DNA from: Bdellovibrionales bacterium
GTDB lineage: Bacteria > Bdellovibrionota > UBA1018 > CAIMNF01
Direction of reading: 5' to 3'
DNA length: 19,729 nucleotides
NCBI GenBank assembly: GCA_947457605.1
Contig: CANGWP010000023.1
Location: 1 to 19,729 of the forward strand
Shown here piece after piece: positions 6,332-13,985 of this stretch. A program made the position numbers and the translations under genes. The notes under the pieces are model-generated. The model was not told where the DNA came from and made no database searches. It saw nothing but the letters and a program-made list of their open reading frames with translations. Each line of letters begins with the position of its first letter. Position 1 is the first letter of the stretch.

Positions 6332-7195
6332 ATGAGAATGTTATCCGGTATTTTTTTACTTATTCCCCTAATTCTCAGCGCATGTGCGACAAGCCTTGAA
6401 AACCCCTACTCCAGTCAAGCAACTGACTTGTCTTTGCATGCAACGAAGATTGAACCAATCCTCAAGGTAAACCAAGACCTTTGGGCCAACCGCGATCAAC
6501 TGGAATCACTGCGGGCCTTTATTGAATCCCAAAGGGTAATTTTAAAGAGCCCAAACAGAAAAGAAAAAGACTTCGTTCTTATGGCGCGGGCGTATTTTAT
6601 TATGGGGGAATATTTTTCGGACAGTACAGCTCTAAAAATAGATTTTTTTGGGGAAGCAGCAAATTGGAGTGAAATGGCCATTTACCAAAACCCCGATTAC
6701 TCCAGAACCCTGAAAAGCCCAAGACCTGAGAGCGCCCTTTCCACTTTGCGAAAACGAAACATGGAGGGCCTTTATTGGCACGCGCTCGCTCTATACCGTT
6801 GGGCCGATCTGAAAGGGGTTGGAACTGCGCTCAAGTATAGGAGCCGCATTCAGAACATGATGGAAAAAGTGAGCCAACTCGCACCAAACTACTTTTTTGG
6901 GGGGCCGCATCGTTTTTTTGGAAGCTATTTCGGTCAAATGCCAGGATTCAACGAAGAAGACCTGGCTCTTAGCCGCAAGCACTTTGAAAAGGCCTTGCGG
7001 GCTGGACCCGATTTTTTCGGGAATCACGTTTCATTTGCCGAAATCTACGGTAAAAAAGTCGACAATAGAAGTCTGGTCAAAAAGCATCTTGAAATCGCCG
7101 CGCGAGGAGATGCGAGGCAGATTCCGGAGTTCAAGCCCGAGCAATTGCTTGAGCAGCGACGCGCGAAAAAACTTTTAAAAGGAGAAATACCATGA
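6332..7195 (+). CDS. TatT-like (TRAP T-component) helical-repeat lipoprotein
   Basis: The 287-residue protein has a lipoprotein signal (hydrophobic run, lipobox LSAC with C18) and an all-helical mature part. The stretch near residues 185-225, with FFGGPHRFFGSYFG, then MPGF, then SRKHFEKALRAGPDFFGNHV, matches what I know of the TatT/TRAP-T-component family, TPR-like periplasmic lipoproteins sometimes linked to TRAP transporters. No TRAP permease is in the window. Two in-frame ATGs (6332 and 6338) are both possible starts, neither with a clear ribosome site. Its stop overlaps the M16 peptidase start as ATGA, with AAAAGGAG placed inside its last codons, so the two are almost certainly co-translated. 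The role is unknown; periplasmic binding or assembly are guesses. Confidence 0.78.
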   Translation: MRMLSGIFLLIPLILSACATSLENPYSSQATDLSLHATKIEPILKVNQDLWANRDQLESLRAFIESQRVILKSPNRKEKDFVLMARAYFIMGEYFSDSTALKIDFFGEAANWSEMAIYQNPDYSRTLKSPRPESALSTLRKRNMEGLYWHALALYRWADLKGVGTALKYRSRIQNMMEKVSQLAPNYFFGGPHRFFGSYFGQMPGFNEEDLALSRKHFEKALRAGPDFFGNHVSFAEIYGKKVDNRSLVKKHLEIAARGDARQIPEFKPEQLLEQRRAKKLLKGEIP

Positions 7196-9807
7196 TTTCC
7201 ATCGAAAAACCCGAAGAGTTCTACCTGTCGAACGGAATCCCTGTGATCATTCAAAATTTAAGCGGCCCCGTAGGGACCTTTCACTGGTGGAACCTTACAG
7301 GTAGCACCGATGAACGCCCTGATGAAGCAGGCTTCGCCCATTTTCTGGAACACATGCTTTTCAAAGATGCAGGCGCAAAAGAATCTGGAACGGCCTCGAC
7401 CGGCAAGACCGCGAGGATGATTGAGTCGCTCGGAGGAGAGATCAATGCCTACACAACCTTCGATCAAACAGTTTATCATGTAACCTGCTCGGAACAATTC
7501 TGGGAAAGCGCCATTGACCATTTTGGAAAAATGGCCAAACCACAGAAGTTTTTAAAAGAGGATTTTGAGCGGGAACGCGAAGTGATTCTAGAAGAACTCC
7601 GGAGAGGTGAAGATTCGCCGGACCGCCAATTGTATCAAAATCTTTTCAAACTGACCTACAAAGCCCACCCCTATGGCAGACCGGTAATCGGCTTCGAAAA
7701 AATCTTGAAAGCGGCCACGGTACAAAAACTGGAATCTTACTATCACAGAAATTATGTCTCCTCGCGCATGGGTCTGGTTTTGGTAGGACCAGTCCAAGAT
7801 CTCACCGGGGCGCGCAAGAAGAAACTTCTATCCATACTTGAGAGACGCTTTGGCAGCGCGGTGATTCCGAAACGCCCGGCTCCAAATTTTTCAAGGCCAT
7901 TTGAAAAGCCCGTTCAAAAGTCAAGATTCCTGTCGAAGCACTTTGACATTAAATCTCCTGAACTTGCCATCTCATTCCGAATTCCTGATCTAACCCATGC
8001 CGACGCACCCGCTCTTGAAGTATTGGCAGGAGTGCTGGGATCAGGGGAATCATCAAGACTCTATCAACGGCTGTTTTATGAAACGTCCCTTGTCACTGAC
8101 GCAAGCGCGAGCATCTATATCCCGAAAGATCCGGGGATGTTTCTATTATCCGCCGAATTAAAGAAGACTGATGACTTGAGACCCGCACTTGATGTGGCAA
8201 TGGAGGAGATCAGAAAAATCTCTGCGGGTGAAACTCAAAAAAATGAGATCGAGCGGGTAATCGCAAATATCGAGAGCGAAAAACTTTATGCCACACAAAC
8301 CGTGGATGGACTCGCGGGTAGGTTGGGGTTTTTGAAATTTTCCCTCGGTGACATTCGGTTCGACTCTGAATACCTCGATCAAATCAAGTCCGTCACCCCA
8401 TCGATCCTGAGGCGCCTGAGTCAGCATTACCTTACCAGGGAGCGGTCGAGCATGGTTCTATTCCAGCCAAAAGGAGAAGCGTTACACAACTTCGAGGGAA
8501 TTGAGTCAATTCTTCCCGTGGAACACCAAGCAAAGAGGACAAGGTCTTCAACAAAATCCTCAGCGGTCGGGGAGCCTAGCGTTTTCTCACTTCCTTGCGG
8601 CCTTCGAGTTTCCCACTTGGAACGCAAAGGGTCTCCTGTTTATTCCATTTATGCGGCAGCCTTTGGAGGGTCTAGGTCGGAAGTCAAGATGGGGGATGAT
8701 TCCGTCGGGGGCAGCAATCTGCTTGCGAGGACTTGGGCAAAGGGCACGCAAAGACACAATTCCAAGGAAATAAGCGCAATTGTGGAGGGGGCCGCAGCCT
8801 CACTTGATGGCTTTAGCGGCCGCAACTCGCTCGGGTTACAATCCACCGCTCTAACCCGGGACTGGGACCGGTTGTCGGCGCTTTTCACAGAGGTGCTTTT
8901 CGAGCCCTCTTTCTTGGAGGATGAACTTTCCCATGCAAAACGGGTGATCGAAGAGCAGATCAAATCCATTCCAGACCACTCTTCCCAAGTCTGCTCAAAG
9001 CTCTTCATGGAAAATCTTTTCGAAGGCCATCCTTATTCGGTCCACCCGTTTGGGACGGTGGACCAGGTTCACGCTCTGGGCAGAGCCCTCATCCAAAAAC
9101 TTCATTCCACCTTTATCAATCCCAGAAACATGGTGATATCAGTCGTTGGTGGAATATCACGAGAAGAGCTCGAGCCGTGGCTTTCAGACCTTGATCTGAA
9201 AATGAAGCAAAGAGACAGCTCATTCCACCAAGGCCTCATCCATCCTCCTGAGCCATTGAAGGCTCCTCGCTGGGTTGGTGCCAACTTTGATCGTGAACAA
9301 ACCCACATCATGGTCGGAGGCGCTGGAGTGTCGATGTATCAATCTGAACGTCATGCACTTAGAATTCTTCAAAATATTCTCGGTGGTCAAAGTGGACGAC
9401 TCTTCATTGAACTTCGCGAAAAAAGATCAATGGCATATTCCGTGTCTCCTATCAGCATGGAAGGACTTGAAGCGGGCCATGCGGGCACATACATCGCTTG
9501 CGCGCCAGACAAGAAAGAGGAAGCAATTTCCGAGATCAGGCGTGTAATTGAGACGATGGCAAAACAGGGTCCAACTGCCGCAGAAATGCAACGCGCGAAA
9601 AACTATTATCTTGGCCAGCGCGCCATGGACCTTCAAGCCACATGGTCACTTGCAAGCAATCATGGTCTCGAGCTTTTGTTTCGTGATTCAATCACCACTG
9701 AATCAGAGGTTCGACGGACAATTGAGAAGGTTTCGGCATCCCAGGTTCGAGCGATTTGCCAGAGACTCCTTTTGGACTCTCCACAAGTGACAGTGGTAGT
9801 TAGCTAA
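7192..9807 (+). CDS. M16 family zinc metallopeptidase, two-unit (one active, one inactive)
   Basis: The 871-residue protein contains two M16 halves. The first carries the inverted zinc site HFLEH at 50-54 with the distal ligand E130 (EREREVILEE), spaced 76 residues from H54 as in the family. The second unit starts near residue 464; its equivalent of HxxEH reads NLLAR (509-513), so it is non-catalytic. It retains the R...Y-type motif (RLFIELREKRSMAYSV) that helps bind substrate in M16 clamshells. The length fits single-chain enzymes with both halves. No signal peptide is visible, so the product should be cytoplasmic unless exported unusually, although its coupled upstream partner is a lipoprotein. 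Likely role: degradation of peptides within the closed chamber. The ATG at 7192 overlaps the upstream stop and has GGAG eight bases before it. Confidence 0.93.
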   Translation: MISIEKPEEFYLSNGIPVIIQNLSGPVGTFHWWNLTGSTDERPDEAGFAHFLEHMLFKDAGAKESGTASTGKTARMIESLGGEINAYTTFDQTVYHVTCSEQFWESAIDHFGKMAKPQKFLKEDFEREREVILEELRRGEDSPDRQLYQNLFKLTYKAHPYGRPVIGFEKILKAATVQKLESYYHRNYVSSRMGLVLVGPVQDLTGARKKKLLSILERRFGSAVIPKRPAPNFSRPFEKPVQKSRFLSKHFDIKSPELAISFRIPDLTHADAPALEVLAGVLGSGESSRLYQRLFYETSLVTDASASIYIPKDPGMFLLSAELKKTDDLRPALDVAMEEIRKISAGETQKNEIERVIANIESEKLYATQTVDGLAGRLGFLKFSLGDIRFDSEYLDQIKSVTPSILRRLSQHYLTRERSSMVLFQPKGEALHNFEGIESILPVEHQAKRTRSSTKSSAVGEPSVFSLPCGLRVSHLERKGSPVYSIYAAAFGGSRSEVKMGDDSVGGSNLLARTWAKGTQRHNSKEISAIVEGAAASLDGFSGRNSLGLQSTALTRDWDRLSALFTEVLFEPSFLEDELSHAKRVIEEQIKSIPDHSSQVCSKLFMENLFEGHPYSVHPFGTVDQVHALGRALIQKLHSTFINPRNMVISVVGGISREELEPWLSDLDLKMKQRDSSFHQGLIHPPEPLKAPRWVGANFDREQTHIMVGGAGVSMYQSERHALRILQNILGGQSGRLFIELREKRSMAYSVSPISMEGLEAGHAGTYIACAPDKKEEAISEIRRVIETMAKQGPTAAEMQRAKNYYLGQRAMDLQATWSLASNHGLELLFRDSITTESEVRRTIEKVSASQVRAICQRLLLDSPQVTVVVS

Positions 9808-9836
9808 ATCGTTTTTATCGACAAAATAATGACGTA

Positions 9837-9866
9837 TTGAGCCCCACTTTCTGTTCCGGCTATAAT
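9837..9866 (+). promoter_or_regulatory. sigma70-type promoter of the 9893 gene
   Basis: A perfect TATAAT (9861-9866) is preceded after 18 bases by TTGAGC (9837-9842). Transcription should start at about 9873. This decides the start of the next gene: a GTG at 9872 falls on or before the transcription start, leaving the ATG at 9893 with AGAGAGG upstream as the better choice. Confidence 0.65.
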
Positions 9867-9892
9867 AGAAGGTGAGAGAGGTGCCGTTTTTC

Positions 9893-10531
9893 ATGGGCAT
9901 ACAAGAAAGGCCGGGGTCCAACCTCACTTTGGACGCCACTCCGGATTCGTTCTTTTTCGAGCTGGTGAGGAATGCAATCGATCGGCAGAGGGTTAGGCTT
10001 CAACCCGAGACCGAATTCTATGTCGTAAAGCTATTGAAGCGTTTCATCTTTAGCGATGCGCTCTATTCCCGTTCCAGCGACGGAAGCCTTAAAGAACAAC
10101 CATTGGCATTTTTGTACAAAGAGGCGCTCGAAGCAGGTGCACCTCCGGAACAAAAGATACTTTTTCAAAACGTCGGAGACATATCCCTCTTCAAGGCGGG
10201 ATTCTTCAGCGAAAGCCTTTGCAAAGCCAATCTTGATATCAATTACTACATCGGCATGGGTGGCTCAGCTTATTTAAATGCCGCTCAACGCAGCGAGGAA
10301 AAACATTTTCGAACTCTTTTTTCTGAATTAGCCACTCAGTTTGAAAGATGTGTAAGTATTCTATCCGAGGTCTCTGAGGCAACCACCCCCACTCGAACAG
10401 AACAAGACCTTTTCAGACTGTATGAGATTTGGAACAACACCGGGAGTGAACGTGTGGCACGAGCTCTTTCGAAAACAGGCATTCAAGTCGAGAGCTTGCC
10501 TAATTCCGGGATTCCAAAGAAAAAACAGTGA
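9893..10531 (+). CDS. conserved-looking soluble protein of unknown function
   Basis: I do not recognise a named family. From the ATG at 9893 the product has 212 residues, no signal peptide and no membrane segment, and is predicted mostly helical. Notable stretches are TEFYVVKLLKRFIF (early), ILFQNVGDISLFKAGFF and INYYIGMGGSAYLNAA (middle), and a polar tail ending in KKKQ. The middle signature of a long helix, then a GD-LFxxGFF turn, then Y-x-GMGxSAY is reminiscent of an uncharacterised helical family I have seen in Deltaproteobacteria, from memory only. The start follows a good promoter and an AGAGAGG ribosome site 11 bases upstream; a GTG at 9872 would add seven residues but sits at the transcription start. 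Its last 32 bases overlap the convergent methyltransferase gene. Confidence 0.7.
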   Translation: MGIQERPGSNLTLDATPDSFFFELVRNAIDRQRVRLQPETEFYVVKLLKRFIFSDALYSRSSDGSLKEQPLAFLYKEALEAGAPPEQKILFQNVGDISLFKAGFFSESLCKANLDINYYIGMGGSAYLNAAQRSEEKHFRTLFSELATQFERCVSILSEVSEATTPTRTEQDLFRLYEIWNNTGSERVARALSKTGIQVESLPNSGIPKKKQ

Positions 10532-11681
10532 ATCCATCCCTGGCGGCCATGGCGCGGATTGGGAATGTCTTCACTTTAGAAAAAGACTGAATCCATTCTT
10601 TCCAAATTTTATCGAGGCAGACCGAAGTCAAAACACCACCCGGCTTTAACCTAGTTGCGGCGGCAGTGATTTCCTCTTGCGCGACCGCCTCTCCGGCCGA
10701 TGGGGAAATCTCAAGAGTGATCAGATCAAAACGTTCGCCCGTCTGAATCACCTCTGGGTAAAACCATCCCTCCACCAGTCGCGCTCCCGTTGGCCACCCC
10801 AATCGATCAAAGTTCCTGCGCACGAAGTTCAATCCAATCAGGTCTCGATCGAAAACCGTTATCCGCGCGTTATGCCACTTTTTTGAGCAAAGATAAGGAA
10901 GTACTCCATACCCGCCTCGAACGCAAAGAACGTCCCCGGGGATCATTTGTCTCGGAAGGGTATCCAACAAGAGGGGGAGACTATACCTGATTCGTTTTGG
11001 ATCATCTCCGCCAAAATCAAAAGGCCGCTCAAACTGCACTCCCGAAATCTCAACCTTATCTCTGAGGTAAAGATCCTGTAACTCTTCTTCGCCCGTGGAA
11101 ACTTGCTGAACCCTGGAAGCCAGTGAAAACACAGAATGTCTCGGCCCACTCGCGACCTCATTCAAGGAATATCCAGACGCAATTCCGATCTCCTTCAGAA
11201 CGGGCACCAAGTCCCTTATCACCACAGCCCTGATTTCTCCGTTTTTCGACAACCTTCTGAGCCCCCCCGAAAAAATGTGTTCGATGAATGGTTTTCCAAT
11301 TCTCGCCGGCACATTGCAAAGAATCCAATCGAAGTCCCGACTCTGAACGCGCTCAAAGCCGAGGCTCCCGTAAACGGAGACATTTTTGACCGAATTTTTA
11401 GTGGCGTTTCTTTTGGACCACTCTACCGCCAAAAGATCACGATCTACCATCTCTACTAATGCATCGGAATGCAGCGCCGCAACCGGTATGCCAAGGGCTC
11501 CATAACCGCATCCCATGTCCAGAATTTTTCCCGGTTGACCCTTTGGAAGGTTGTCCAATAGCAACAGAGTCCCCTCATCGATTCGCAAGGTAGAGAACAC
11601 ATCAAACGGGACCTCGAAACCAAGATTGCGCCCAGCCCAGTCCAGGGAATAATGGGCTTTATGCCATGGATCTTTTTTCAC
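10500..11681 (-). CDS. tandem SAM-dependent methyltransferase (RsmC/RlmG-like arrangement)
   Basis: The 393-residue protein contains two Rossmann methyltransferase-like units. The first (about 1-190) has a good SAM motif I, ILDMGCGYGALGI at 53-65, an acidic residue after strand 2 (D80) and NVPA at 123-126 where base N-methyltransferases have NPP(F/Y). The second (about 210-390) is degenerate: VLCVRGGYGVLP (251-262), VFDRD (277-281) and no NPP motif. A duplicated unit with one catalytic half recalls the rRNA guanine methyltransferases RsmC and RlmG, but those have the active half at the C-terminus, so this is the reverse order and the substrate is uncertain. The start is a GTG at 11681 with GGAGG five bases upstream, 18 bases after the cyclophilin stop, so the pair is likely one operon. 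Confidence 0.8.
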   Translation of the reverse strand: MKKDPWHKAHYSLDWAGRNLGFEVPFDVFSTLRIDEGTLLLLDNLPKGQPGKILDMGCGYGALGIPVAALHSDALVEMVDRDLLAVEWSKRNATKNSVKNVSVYGSLGFERVQSRDFDWILCNVPARIGKPFIEHIFSGGLRRLSKNGEIRAVVIRDLVPVLKEIGIASGYSLNEVASGPRHSVFSLASRVQQVSTGEEELQDLYLRDKVEISGVQFERPFDFGGDDPKRIRYSLPLLLDTLPRQMIPGDVLCVRGGYGVLPYLCSKKWHNARITVFDRDLIGLNFVRRNFDRLGWPTGARLVEGWFYPEVIQTGERFDLITLEISPSAGEAVAQEEITAAATRLKPGGVLTSVCLDKIWKEWIQSFSKVKTFPIRAMAARDGFTVFSLESRN

Positions 11682-11699
11682 GAAAGCCTCCGAATTTAT

Positions 11700-12332
11700 C
11701 TATTGGGTTTCAAGGGTAACCGACGTCATCCGATCACCGACACGGATTTCGCTGATCACATCCAATCCCTCGAGCACTTTTCCAATTACGGTGTATTTTC
11801 CATCAAGATCAAATTGATTTCCCAGAGTGATGTAGAACTGTGAATCCGCAGAATTTGGGTCTTCCCATTTTCGTGCCATTGCAACGGTTCCCGCAAAATG
11901 CCTTCTTTGATTGAATTCGGCTTGTAAAAGTTGGCCAGAACCGCCATTCCCTGTGCCGGTAGGATCGCCTCCTTGAATTACAAATCCGGGTTCGGCGCGG
12001 TGGAAAGTCAGTCCATTATAAAATCCCGACTCGATCAGCTTCGCAATTCTTCGGACAGTCTTGGGCGCATCCTCGGTATAAAATCTAAACCTTACCTTGC
12101 CTCGGGTAGTTTGAAGAGTAACCGAGGCACCGGAAAGACCATCCGTCCCAACCCGCAAGGCGGTTTCAATCTCAGGTCGCAACTCCATCGAGGGCGCAAC
12201 AGCTCCGGACTCAAGTCCTTCCGGACCATCTCCTTGGATCATTGACTTGAAATAAATTCCGATTCCAAGAGCCATCATGACCGTCGAAATGAGGACGGAA
12301 AAAACCCTCTTTGTTCGTTGTTGGGACGCCAC
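11700..12332 (-). CDS. membrane-anchored cyclophilin-type peptidyl-prolyl isomerase
   Basis: From a GTG at 12332 the product has 210 residues: a short basic N-terminus, one hydrophobic segment (about 11-28, an uncleaved anchor or signal), a linker to about 70, then a cyclophilin domain. Catalytic positions are present in FHRAEPGFVIQGGDP (R112, F117, Q120), followed by GTVAMAR and NSADSQFYITL. The residue before LDGKYTVIGKV, Trp in human cyclophilin A, is Asp, so poor cyclosporin binding is expected. It should catalyse proline isomerisation in the periplasm. Start choice is uncertain: a TTG at 12389 lengthens it by 19 residues but would overlap tatC; the GTG has GGTGG nine bases upstream. It is followed at 18 bases by the methyltransferase gene. 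Confidence 0.85.
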   Translation of the reverse strand: MASQQRTKRVFSVLISTVMMALGIGIYFKSMIQGDGPEGLESGAVAPSMELRPEIETALRVGTDGLSGASVTLQTTRGKVRFRFYTEDAPKTVRRIAKLIESGFYNGLTFHRAEPGFVIQGGDPTGTGNGGSGQLLQAEFNQRRHFAGTVAMARKWEDPNSADSQFYITLGNQFDLDGKYTVIGKVLEGLDVISEIRVGDRMTSVTLETQ

Positions 12333-12334
12333 GG

Positions 12335-12361
12335 TTGACAACCACCTTCCGTTCCTAGAAC
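12335..12361 (+). promoter_or_regulatory. candidate tatC promoter
   Basis: A consensus TTGACA at 12335-12340 is followed after 15 bases by TAGAAC (12356-12361). The spacing is shorter than ideal. It lies between the cyclophilin GTG and tatC, so it fits a plus-strand promoter only if the shorter cyclophilin start is right. Confidence 0.28.
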
Positions 12362-12370
12362 TTCTTTTAC

Positions 12371-13129
12371 GTGGACCAGGAACATTCAAACGCCTTTATG
12401 GGGTTTTGGCAACATTTAGATGAGTTAAAGGCCCGACTGATACGATGCCTTTTTGTTTTTTTTGCAGGCTTCTTGGTTTGCTATTTTTTCACAAACAAAT
12501 GGGTTTTCGGTTTTTTGCAAAAACCCCTCTTCAGCGTTCTACCCCTCGACCAACAAAAACTTTATTTTACGAGCCTGTTCGAAAACTTTTTCACTCACCT
12601 GAAGATTGCTGGATACTCGTCACTTTTTCTGTTCAGCCCTTATTATTTTTATCAAATTTGGGCGTTCATTTCGCCGGGTCTTCTTGAGAAAGAACGGAAA
12701 CTTGTAATCCCATTTGTCGGTGCAGCGACTTTTTTTTTCATTTCTGGGGCCGCATTTGCGTATTGGGTACTATTTCCAATCGGCTTCAAATTCTTCGTGT
12801 CCTTTGGTTTGCCGGGGGATTTGCCTCTTCTAACCATTGATTCGTATTATGGCACCTGTCTAAAACTCATGTTTCTATTCGGTGCTTCATTTGAATTGCC
12901 GGTGCTCCTAATTCTGCTCGGATTTCTTGGAATTCTTGGCTCAGCGACCCTAAAAAGTCAAAGAAGGAATGCCTACATGGCAATTACCATTGTTTCGGCT
13001 TTTGTGGCCCCCCCGGATGCCATTTCGATGCTACTATTGATGGCCCCTTTGGGCCTCATGTATGAGGGAGCAACCCTTGTGGTTGGCTTGATCGAGAAAA
13101 GACGTGAAAAAAACCCTGTTAGCGCTTGA
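12371..13129 (+). CDS. tatC: TatC, twin-arginine translocase subunit
   Basis: The 252-residue protein is TatC, the membrane receptor that recognises twin-arginine signal peptides of folded proteins. It has the expected six membrane segments and family motifs: HLDELKARL at 15-23, AFISPGLLEKER with E108 (the signal-peptide contact equivalent to E. coli E103), FELPVLL with E175, and APPD (213-216). The start is either the GTG at 12371 or an ATG at 12398, nine codons in; neither has a good ribosome site, and the ATG version would still begin just before HLDEL. No tatA or tatB is in the window. It is divergent from the cyclophilin gene and upstream of the ribosomal-protein operon, about 97 bases before rpsF. 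Confidence 0.95.
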   Translation: MDQEHSNAFMGFWQHLDELKARLIRCLFVFFAGFLVCYFFTNKWVFGFLQKPLFSVLPLDQQKLYFTSLFENFFTHLKIAGYSSLFLFSPYYFYQIWAFISPGLLEKERKLVIPFVGAATFFFISGAAFAYWVLFPIGFKFFVSFGLPGDLPLLTIDSYYGTCLKLMFLFGASFELPVLLILLGFLGILGSATLKSQRRNAYMAITIVSAFVAPPDAISMLLLMAPLGLMYEGATLVVGLIEKRREKNPVSA

Positions 13130-13180
13130 TTTCCCGCTTATATTTGTGATAACAAAACTCTTCGCTAAATAAACCTCTTT

Positions 13181-13205
13181 GCTCTCGGAACCTGATTCCG
13201 TGGGC
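13181..13205 (+). promoter_or_regulatory. rpsF leader hairpin, candidate S6:S18 autoregulatory element
   Basis: GCTC plus CGGAA (13181-13190) pairs with TTCCG plus GGGC (13196-13205) around the loop CCTGA, with a T-T mismatch in the middle and one G-U pair. It sits eight bases before the rpsF ribosome site AAAAGGAG. Leaders of rpsF-rpsR operons in many bacteria bind the S6:S18 complex for feedback control; whether this hairpin fits that motif was not tested. No strong promoter was found upstream of it. Confidence 0.4.
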
Positions 13206-13226
13206 GTAAACCAAAAGGAGCCCCTC

Positions 13227-13610
13227 ATGAAATTGCCTGGTTATGAAACCACGTTCATCACTCGAGTTGACCTAAGTGATGATGGCCTGAAAACCCTCAA
13301 AGATCGCCTGAACTCCATTGTAAAGACCTATGGCGGCGAAACTGTTTATGAAGAAGATTGGGGAAAGCGAAAGTTCGCCTATCCAATTCAAAAGGAAACT
13401 CGCGGACACTATACCCATTTCGTTTATACCGGAAAGGGTGATGTGGTTCACGAAATCGAGAGGAATCTTCGCCTGCACGAATCCACGCTCCGCTTTATGA
13501 CGGTAAATCTGGCGAAAGAATTCCAGAAGGATACCTACTTCAAGGAGCATCCAAACGGAACTCCTCTCAAACGCGAAGAGCGCCCTTCTCATCCAGAAAT
13601 CACCGCTTAA
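13227..13610 (+). CDS. rpsF: 30S ribosomal protein S6
   Basis: The 127-residue protein is bS6. It starts at the ATG at 13227 (MKLPGYETTFITRV), with AGGAG six bases upstream; an upstream in-frame start would add sixteen non-conserved residues and overlap the leader hairpin. Family features are the ferredoxin-like fold with YETTFITRV, EDWGKRKFAYPIQKETRGHYTHF and a loop ending LRFMTV. S6 binds S18 and the central domain of 16S rRNA in the small subunit platform. The tail after about residue 95 is charged (KEHPNGTPLKREERP). It heads the rpsF-rpsR-DUF2232-rplI-dnaB cluster, a classic arrangement. Confidence is very high. Confidence 0.97.
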   Translation: MKLPGYETTFITRVDLSDDGLKTLKDRLNSIVKTYGGETVYEEDWGKRKFAYPIQKETRGHYTHFVYTGKGDVVHEIERNLRLHESTLRFMTVNLAKEFQKDTYFKEHPNGTPLKREERPSHPEITA

Positions 13611-13646
13611 TTTGAATCAAACATTACGAATTACTAGGAGCTAAAT

Positions 13647-13979
13647 ATGGCACGAGATACAGGTAAAGACAGAGATTCCCGCTACAACGAAGACATGGAA
13701 GACGCGATGGATGATATGGGCGGAAAAAAAGGCCGCAGATTTTCCTCCAGCAATCGCAAAAAAGAATGCCGTTTTACAAGCGGTGAGGAAGATGCGGCGA
13801 ACATCTCCTACAAGAACCCGAAGTTTCTTTCCACTTTCATGACCGAACATGGAAAAATGGTTCCACGACGCGTGACTGGGAATTGCGCAACCATTCAGCG
13901 GAAACTTACTACTGAGATCAAGCGGGCGCGCAATTTGGCCCTCTTGGGTTTCACCTCAATTGGGCCTCATTCAAATTAA
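13647..13979 (+). CDS. rpsR: 30S ribosomal protein S18 with acidic N-terminal extension
   Basis: The 110-residue protein is bS18: the conserved core runs from KKECRFTSGEEDAANISYKN through GKMVPRRVTGNCATIQRKL to EIKRARNLALLGF. E. coli S18 has 75 residues; here about 30 extra residues precede the core, very rich in Asp, Glu and Met (for example DMEDAMDDMGGKKG), followed by a basic stretch. AGGAG lies seven bases before the ATG, so this start is well supported and the extension is real rather than a start-site error. S18 pairs with S6 on the platform of the 30S subunit. Confidence 0.96.
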   Translation: MARDTGKDRDSRYNEDMEDAMDDMGGKKGRRFSSSNRKKECRFTSGEEDAANISYKNPKFLSTFMTEHGKMVPRRVTGNCATIQRKLTTEIKRARNLALLGFTSIGPHSN

Positions 13980-13985
13980 GCACGA

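Noticed and set aside
9872..9892. GTG start for the 9893 gene
   Set aside because: The TATAAT at 9861-9866 places the transcription start at about 9873, so the GTG would be at or before the mRNA end; the ATG with AGAGAGG is better.
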